Assembly (NCBI GenBank): GCA_965371245.1
Contig: CBDUXT010000001.1
Location: 75,824-139,823 of the forward strand
Direction of reading: 5' to 3'
From: CBDUXT01 sp965371245
GTDB taxonomy: Bacteria > Planctomycetota > Phycisphaerae > UBA1845
DNA length: 64,000 nucleotides
Shown: piece after piece, positions 59,321 through 64,000 of the stretch
How positions within the stretch are numbered: position 1 is the first letter of the stretch
How the letters are laid out: each line of letters opens with the position of its first letter
Translations under genes and position numbers: made by a program
The notes under the pieces: generated by a model
Databases searched by the model: none
What the model was told of the DNA's origin: nothing
Seen by the model: only the letters and a program-made list of their open reading frames with translations

Positions 59321-61078
59321 ATGCAACGTGGTGTATTGAAGAACGCAAGTCCCGTGCTTGTCGCCGCCACCCTAGGCGGCATCGTCTGGGTCAGTGCCGG
59401 CGACTTGAATCCGCCACGCGGCCTGGTGACGCCTACGATGAAGACGCTGGCTGAAGTCGAGCCACGGATCGCCATCAACAATACAAACACGCCTGGTGAT
59501 GGCACATCGACGTTCAAGATTACCGAACCCGGATCGTACTACCTAACCGGCAACGTCAACGCAGTGCCTAACACCAACGGGCTAGCAATTGACGCTGCCG
59601 ACGTCACGGTCGACTTGGCCGGATACGCTGTAATCGGAGGGGTCAATTCGACCCTCGGCTCCGGCATTGTGTTAGGCAACGTGAGCAACGTCGAGATCCG
59701 CAACGGCACTGTGCGTGACTTCGCCGTCTTCGGCATCCACGAAGGCTTCACCACCGGGAACGCACACCGGATCATTGGCGTCAGGGTTGTATCGAACTCC
59801 AGTGACGGTATCGACCTCGTAGGCGACGGTAACCAGGTAGAGAACTGCATGGCAGAAGACAACGGAACACACGGAATCAGTTGTGGAAACGCGTGCTCGG
59901 TGATCGGAAGTACGGTTCTGAACAATGGCATCGGCGGAGTACTTGCCGGCCCCGGGAGTACGGTGACGGGCAACACCGTACGCAACAATGGAGGCAACAG
60001 TGGCGATCCCGGCATCTTCGCCGGCCCCGGGAGTACGGTGACGGGCAACACCTCATGCAACAATAATCCCGAATCCGGCATCTTCGCCAACTTCGGCAGC
60101 ACGGTAACGGGCAACACCGTATGCAACAATGGCCGTTTCGGCATCCAAGTAGGCCACGGGAGCACCGTGACTGGCAACACCGCGACTGGCAACACCGCAG
60201 ACGGCATATGGGTTTCATCCGACTGCCGCGTGGAGCACAATCTCTGCCAAGGCAACGGGCTGGACGCAGGCAGCGGAGCGGGTATCCGTACGAGTGGATC
60301 GAACAACCGGATCGTTGGAAACCACCTGACCGGAGCCGATCGCGGCTTGCACATCGACGGTGGTGGAAACCACATCGCCGACAACACCGTGAAGGGCAAC
60401 GCGGATAACTATGACATCGCCGCCGGGAATCACGTCAACCTCTTGCTTGGCGAAATCCCGGAATCCATTGACTGGCCCGCTGTCGTGACCCTCGAAGGTT
60501 CTCTGACAGGCGTAATCGGGCAGAATGGAATCACGATCAATGCGGACGACGTGACAATCGACTTGGGGGGACATTCACTCGTCGGGATCCCAGGCTCGCT
60601 CCACGGCATCTTCATGGACTCGCGTAGCAATGTGGAAATCCGCAACGGCACCGTTCGCGGCTTCGGTGGCTCAGGCATCGGCGTATCAACCTTTCCCGGC
60701 GGCGGGCAAGGCCACCGGGTCATCGGTGTCAGGGTCGTATCCAATTTGCTCGGTGGGATTAATCGCCTCGGTATAGGTAGTCTGATCAAGGATTGTACAG
60801 CTGAACGGAATGGTGATGACGGTATCGCTACTGCCGGCGGCAGCACCGTGGCTGGGAACACGGCCATTCAGAATCTAGGTTTGGGCATCCTTGTCGCGTC
60901 CGGCTGCACGGTGACCGGTAATACTGCTATTCTCAACGGTGAGTCGGGTATCGGTTTTAGTGGGGGTGACACCCTTGTCGATCAAAACGTGGTCTTCCAA
61001 AACGATCAAAATGGAACTGGTACTGGCAACATGGAGGCGTGCCCAACCTGCACGTTCGGTCTAAACCACGCACCGTAA
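59321..61078 (+). CDS. Secreted NosD-type parallel beta-helix protein
   Basis: 585 residues. Signal peptide-like start (KNASPVLVAATLGGIVWVSAG), then a long right-handed beta-helix with repeats such as GSTVTGNTVRNN, GSTVTGNTSCNN, GSTVTGNTVCNN and two longer blocks VEIRNGTVRxF...HRVIGVRVVSN, evidence of internal duplication. Ends Cys-poor with CPTCTFGLNHAP. Beta-helix proteins of this type bind or cut polysaccharides; the active site is not evident. SD GAGGAGG. Confidence 0.82.
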   Translation: MQRGVLKNASPVLVAATLGGIVWVSAGDLNPPRGLVTPTMKTLAEVEPRIAINNTNTPGDGTSTFKITEPGSYYLTGNVNAVPNTNGLAIDAADVTVDLAGYAVIGGVNSTLGSGIVLGNVSNVEIRNGTVRDFAVFGIHEGFTTGNAHRIIGVRVVSNSSDGIDLVGDGNQVENCMAEDNGTHGISCGNACSVIGSTVLNNGIGGVLAGPGSTVTGNTVRNNGGNSGDPGIFAGPGSTVTGNTSCNNNPESGIFANFGSTVTGNTVCNNGRFGIQVGHGSTVTGNTATGNTADGIWVSSDCRVEHNLCQGNGLDAGSGAGIRTSGSNNRIVGNHLTGADRGLHIDGGGNHIADNTVKGNADNYDIAAGNHVNLLLGEIPESIDWPAVVTLEGSLTGVIGQNGITINADDVTIDLGGHSLVGIPGSLHGIFMDSRSNVEIRNGTVRGFGGSGIGVSTFPGGGQGHRVIGVRVVSNLLGGINRLGIGSLIKDCTAERNGDDGIATAGGSTVAGNTAIQNLGLGILVASGCTVTGNTAILNGESGIGFSGGDTLVDQNVVFQNDQNGTGTGNMEACPTCTFGLNHAP

Positions 61079-61092
61079 GATTGGAGCCGGAA

Positions 61093-61764
61093 ATGAAAAC
61101 CACGTTCCTTGCAAGTGTCACGGTCTTGGCGGTTCCTATTGCTGGCTCGCTCGCCCCGTCCAACGTTGATCCAGCCCACAAGTTCGGCTGGGGCGAGAAC
61201 ATCGGTTGGACAAACTGGCAGCATGACGCTCCAAACTTCGGCAACGGCGTCTCGGTTATGCCGACGCACCTGGCCGGCATGGTCTGGGCCGAGAACGTGG
61301 GCTGGATCAATCTAGGAGATGGTACGGGTCCGTACCCAAACGATCAGGCGGACTCAACGACCTTCGGTGTCAACATCGACTTCGCCACCGGCGACATGTT
61401 CGGCAAGGCCTGGGGCGAAAACATCGGATGGATCAATTTCGACACGCGTGCGACGCAGGGACCGCATGGCCAACAGGCACGGTTCGACTTCTGCGAGAAC
61501 CGATTTCGTGGCTACGCCTGGGGCGAGAACATCGGGTGGATCAACCTGAACGATGCCACACACCTCGTCGGCTTAGGACCGGATTGCCGGAAGGGCGACG
61601 TAGCTTGCGACGGATCGGTCCGCCTGCCCGACTACGCGAAGTTCAACCAATTCCACTTAGGCCCGGGTGAGACAGCGGGATGTCCACTTTTCGATGTTGA
61701 CGACGACGGTGACGTCGACCTGTTTGATTTCGGTGCGGTTCAATCGGCCTTCACGGGGCCGTAG
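61093..61764 (+). CDS. Secreted WGENIGW-repeat protein with dockerin-like end
   Basis: 223 residues. Signal peptide KTTFLASVTVLAVPIAGSLA. Four repeats built on W(G/A)EN(I/V)GW: FGWGENIGWTNW, VWAENVGWINLGDG, AWGENIGWINFD, AWGENIGWINLN, each ~35-40 residues apart. C-terminus: CDGSVRLPDYAKFNQF, DVDDDGDVDLFDFGAVQSAFTGP. SD GGAG. It starts 14 bases after the beta-helix gene stop, so one operon. Confidence 0.82.
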   Translation: MKTTFLASVTVLAVPIAGSLAPSNVDPAHKFGWGENIGWTNWQHDAPNFGNGVSVMPTHLAGMVWAENVGWINLGDGTGPYPNDQADSTTFGVNIDFATGDMFGKAWGENIGWINFDTRATQGPHGQQARFDFCENRFRGYAWGENIGWINLNDATHLVGLGPDCRKGDVACDGSVRLPDYAKFNQFHLGPGETAGCPLFDVDDDGDVDLFDFGAVQSAFTGP

Positions 61765-62292
61765 TCAGCAAACCGGACTCGGACAGGACAGCAAGTGACG
61801 TGTGTCGGTACCGCTTCCGATTGTGGAAGAAAGTGGGCACAACGCCGGCGGGTTGGGTAGAATTGCCCACGAAAGCCGCAGGACGAACCCAGATGAGTCG
61901 CCATCTATTCCGACCGTCGGCATCACCACTTGCGGCAACCTCTTGTCCCGCAGCGAGTTAGTGTTACTAGCACGCTGGGTTGTTCACTCTCGGCACACAT
62001 CTTGCATCAGGAATATCGGACCAAGGCATCGTTGGCGGCTGCGGTGAGCCGTTGGTCGCTGACGATCGGGTTTGATAACTCCTCGTAGTCTGGCCGCGTT
62101 GGCAAAGAAGGCCAAAGACGCGAGCAGATTCCTTAGGCTTCTTTCCCCTCCGGAAAGCACCGGGCGGCTGCGGCCCTCGGTGCTTTCTTCTTGTCATGCC
62201 GGGCATCGAAGCTCGTTGGCTTGACCACAGACCGTCGTGTCCACCAGACAATCGTCAGCCTTCGGATGCCACTGGGGTCACGCGGCGTCAAC
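61765..62292. other. Intergenic, 528 bp
   Basis: Contains the bidirectional terminator at 62154-62186. The remaining part, ~390 bases after the WGENIGW gene, shows nothing recognisable. Confidence 0.4.
62154..62190. terminator. Intrinsic terminator, possibly bidirectional
   Basis: AAAGCACCG (62154-62162) and CGGTGCTTT (62178-62186) form a 9-bp stem with A and T flanks on both sides, between convergent genes 61764 (plus) and 62293 (minus). Confidence 0.65.
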
Positions 62293-62520
62293 CTAATCGT
62301 CCGCACCGCCGTACAGCAGGACACGGCCACAACCGTCGCACATGTAGGCATGCACTCGGCCTTGAACGGGAAACTGCCCCGTCCACTCGCTCCGCTTTGA
62401 CTCGCCAACCGCGTACTCCAAGACGGTGTGAGCGGCAAGCCATGCACCCTTCTTGTCGATGATCTGGATGGCAGCCAGGGCACGATCACAATCAGGGCAT
62501 GTCACTCGTCTATCTGCCAT
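62293..62520 (-). CDS. Small zinc-ribbon protein
   Basis: 75 residues. Two CxxC pairs, C8-C11 (CPDC) and C61-C64 (CDGC), spaced as a single zinc ribbon. No membrane segment. SD AGGAGAA before ATG 62520. Function unknown; a nucleic-acid- or protein-binding role is possible. Confidence 0.7.
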   Translation of the reverse strand: MADRRVTCPDCDRALAAIQIIDKKGAWLAAHTVLEYAVGESKRSEWTGQFPVQGRVHAYMCDGCGRVLLYGGADD

Positions 62521-62645
62521 GTTCGTTTCTCCTGTCGATAAGCGTCGGCCGGTGGACGGTGAATCAGGACGTTGGTCTCAAGTTTCCCGTTTGACTCCGC
62601 CCGCATGAAACAAAGCAACCCGTCGGCCGGACGACCACGAGATAC

Positions 62646-63110
62646 TCACGCGGCCAGATCACCCCGCCCTCGATCACCTCTGAGTTTCGAACCGGCGAGG
62701 ACGCCAATCACGCCAATGAACGGATTCACGAGTGCTACCCAAGGTGGTTGCTTGCCTTTCTGCATGGCGTCGAACGTGCTTACGTTCGCTTCACGTGTTT
62801 CTGGTGGAGCAGCATCCGACGCTGTCCCCGCAGCCAGCGCCATCAGCACGCCGACTACGAGGACGAGCCCGGCCAACGCGAGCGGTGCCTTCGAGCCCTT
62901 CGCAACAGCCGCACACGTGTACCCACCCGCGACCGCTACGATCAGACCCAAGGCAAAGCTGATAATCAGCCAGAGGATCGTCACATCGTACGAGCCCTCC
63001 TGGAACGCACCGGCTGTGCCCACAAGCAGGAAGGCGATCAAGAAGGTGACGAACGCGACAGCGAACATGACCACGTACCCGACGAAGACAGCGATTACGT
63101 TCCGCCACAT
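62646..63110 (-). CDS. Small integral membrane protein
   Basis: 154 residues, four predicted membrane segments (NVIAVFVGYVVMFAVAFVTFLIAFLLV; ILWLIISFALGLIVAVAGGYTC; LALAGLVLVVGVLMALAAG; VNPFIGVIGVLAG). No motif. SD AGGAAT before ATG 63110. Confidence 0.65.
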   Translation of the reverse strand: MWRNVIAVFVGYVVMFAVAFVTFLIAFLLVGTAGAFQEGSYDVTILWLIISFALGLIVAVAGGYTCAAVAKGSKAPLALAGLVLVVGVLMALAAGTASDAAPPETREANVSTFDAMQKGKQPPWVALVNPFIGVIGVLAGSKLRGDRGRGDLAA

Positions 63111-63388
63111 TTCTTAATTCCTCTTGAGCGTATCTGGTTGCAAAGAGCCGGTGGCCTGTTGCTCGGTTGGGCTGCAGAACAGGATGTCGAACGGCCTTGA
63201 TTATCACGGTCGGCTTGCCTGACCGCAAGCTAGCCGGCATGAAGTACCAAGGGCCATCTGATTCCAGGTGGGGAACGGCCCCCACAAGCCGACCGTGGGA
63301 CCCAAGACTCGACGTATCGGCGATGTAGTTCATGTGCGTCGATGCAGCGTCGCACATCCCGTGTCACGACGGGCTTTGAATCGGCCCG

Positions 63389-63697
63389 CTAGTGAGCTTC
63401 CACCGCATCGATCAAGCTTTGCATCGCGTCAAGGTAATCCCCGAGTGCCTTACGACCGGTGCGAGTGATCCGGTAGGTGCTCTTCGGGCGACGGCCAACG
63501 AAGGTCTTTTTGCAAGTTAGGTAGCCGGTCTCTTCCAGCTTTCTGAGGTGGAGTCCCAACACACCGTCGCCCACGTCGAGCCGTTTCTTGAGCGTTGTGA
63601 AGTCAAGCGGCCCCTCGATCCGCAAAGCCGTCAGCACGCCAAGGCGAACAGGGCCGTGGACCGCTGAATCCAAGCCATTGAAGTCAATCGGTGCCAT
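63389..63697 (-). CDS. Winged-helix transcriptional regulator
   Basis: 102 residues. PVRLGVLTALRIEGPLDFTTLKKRLDVGDGVLGLHLRKLEETGYLTCKKTFVGRRPKSTYRITRTGRKAL fits a MarR/PadR/ArsR-like winged helix of the HTH_34 kind, full-length. Its start overlaps the end of the membrane gene at 63684 by 14 bases, so they are translationally coupled, a common layout for a sensor or target with its regulator. Confidence 0.8.
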   Translation of the reverse strand: MAPIDFNGLDSAVHGPVRLGVLTALRIEGPLDFTTLKKRLDVGDGVLGLHLRKLEETGYLTCKKTFVGRRPKSTYRITRTGRKALGDYLDAMQSLIDAVEAH

Positions 63698-63929
63698 GTT
63701 CGTCCACGCATCGATGGATTTGCCAACCCATGATTCCCGCCGCAGAGAGGCCGCTAAGAATCAGCCAGCCGCCCACAAGTACTCCAAGATAACGCTGTCC
63801 GAGCATTGGAGCGGCAACAGCGAAGAGCATCGTGGAGACGGCCCACCCCAGGTAGAACAACCGCGTGGTATCAAGAACCGGAAGGATCAGCATGCCCAGC
63901 CCGGCCATGAAAAGGGCGGTGACCGTCAT
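63684..63929 (-). CDS. Small membrane protein coupled to the regulator (N-terminus uncertain)
   Basis: 81 residues from ATG 63929, with three or four membrane segments. The frame stays open without a stop to the right edge (codons reading AFTPQKQRQCHSGLSPEA before the ATG), so the gene may start outside the window. It overlaps the winged-helix gene by 14 bases. Confidence 0.6.
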   Translation of the reverse strand: MTVTALFMAGLGMLILPVLDTTRLFYLGWAVSTMLFAVAAPMLGQRYLGVLVGGWLILSGLSAAGIMGWQIHRCVDEHGTD

Positions 63930-64000
63930 CGCTTCCGGTGACAGGCCCGAATGGCACTGCCGCTGTTTCTGAGGCGTGAACGCGGTTGCGTATCGGCTGG

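Noticed and set aside
59930..60200. CRISPR-like direct repeats (GGGAGTACGGTGACGGGCAA...)
   Set aside because: These are in-frame codons of the beta-helix repeat GSTVTGN within a gene; spacing and content do not fit a CRISPR array.

Overview
The window reads as a chromosomal segment from a GC-rich planctomycete, most likely of the Phycisphaerae type. Evidence for this: secreted proteins ending in dockerin-like EF-hand pairs or in a terminal 'FSGP/FTGP' tail, several PEP-CTERM proteins, one IPTL-CTERM remnant, small membrane proteins with a C-terminal 'CxxCGYxLxGNxSGxCPECG' zinc ribbon, many long secreted cysteine-rich proteins, and few operons. This placement is inference from protein style; no rRNA gene is present.

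Layout. 1-2.4 kb: a metzincin-like protease cut by the left edge, behind a LysM/peptidoglycan-binding protein. 2.7-10.7 kb: housekeeping genes (trans-sulfuration PLP enzyme, hemerythrin-like protein, phosphohexomutase, DUF2238-like membrane protein, SGNH hydrolase). 11.1-21.6 kb: four large or sorted secreted proteins, including a von Willebrand A (VWA) / cohesin-like / dockerin protein. 21.7-33.8 kb: methyltransferase, a WaaP-like kinase fused to an SCP2 domain, tatC, a class 1B dihydroorotate dehydrogenase (pyrD), coaD, a heavy-metal permease, a thioredoxin-M1 peptidase fusion and a GntR regulator. 33.8-37.6 kb: two lipoprotein genes, each followed by a near-identical 131-bp repeat, and an alpha/beta hydrolase. 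37.6-43.2 kb: LolA-like protein, pheS-pheT, a lipoprotein esterase. 43.2-45.2 kb: a 2-kb gene-free stretch with one perfect and one near-perfect parS site and two MITE-like repeats, leading into parB (no parA next to it). 46.3-48.7 kb: secreted protein and mobA. 48.7-51.7 kb: an accessory patch with a tRNA 3' fragment, a HEPN/zinc-ribbon protein, a TldD/PmbA fragment, an IS66 transposase tail and a long hairpin. 51.7-58.8 kb: a duplicated PEP-CTERM/VWA locus that ends in a beta-helix protein fused in frame to an XRE helix-turn-helix. 58.8-61.8 kb: a ribbon-helix-helix-like regulator with a palindromic operator, a NosD-type beta-helix protein and a WGENIGW-repeat protein. 61.8-64 kb: small zinc-ribbon and membrane proteins and a winged-helix regulator.

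The most notable items are the tandemly duplicated surface-protein locus with its own promoter in each unit and the beta-helix::XRE fusion; the four-copy MITE-like family with TA-flanked inverted termini; the duplicated 131-bp terminator-repeat that supplies the last codons of one gene and the stop of another; the HEPN protein beside a broken tRNA; and parB with parS sites but no neighbouring parA. All functions are read from motifs; no database search was possible.
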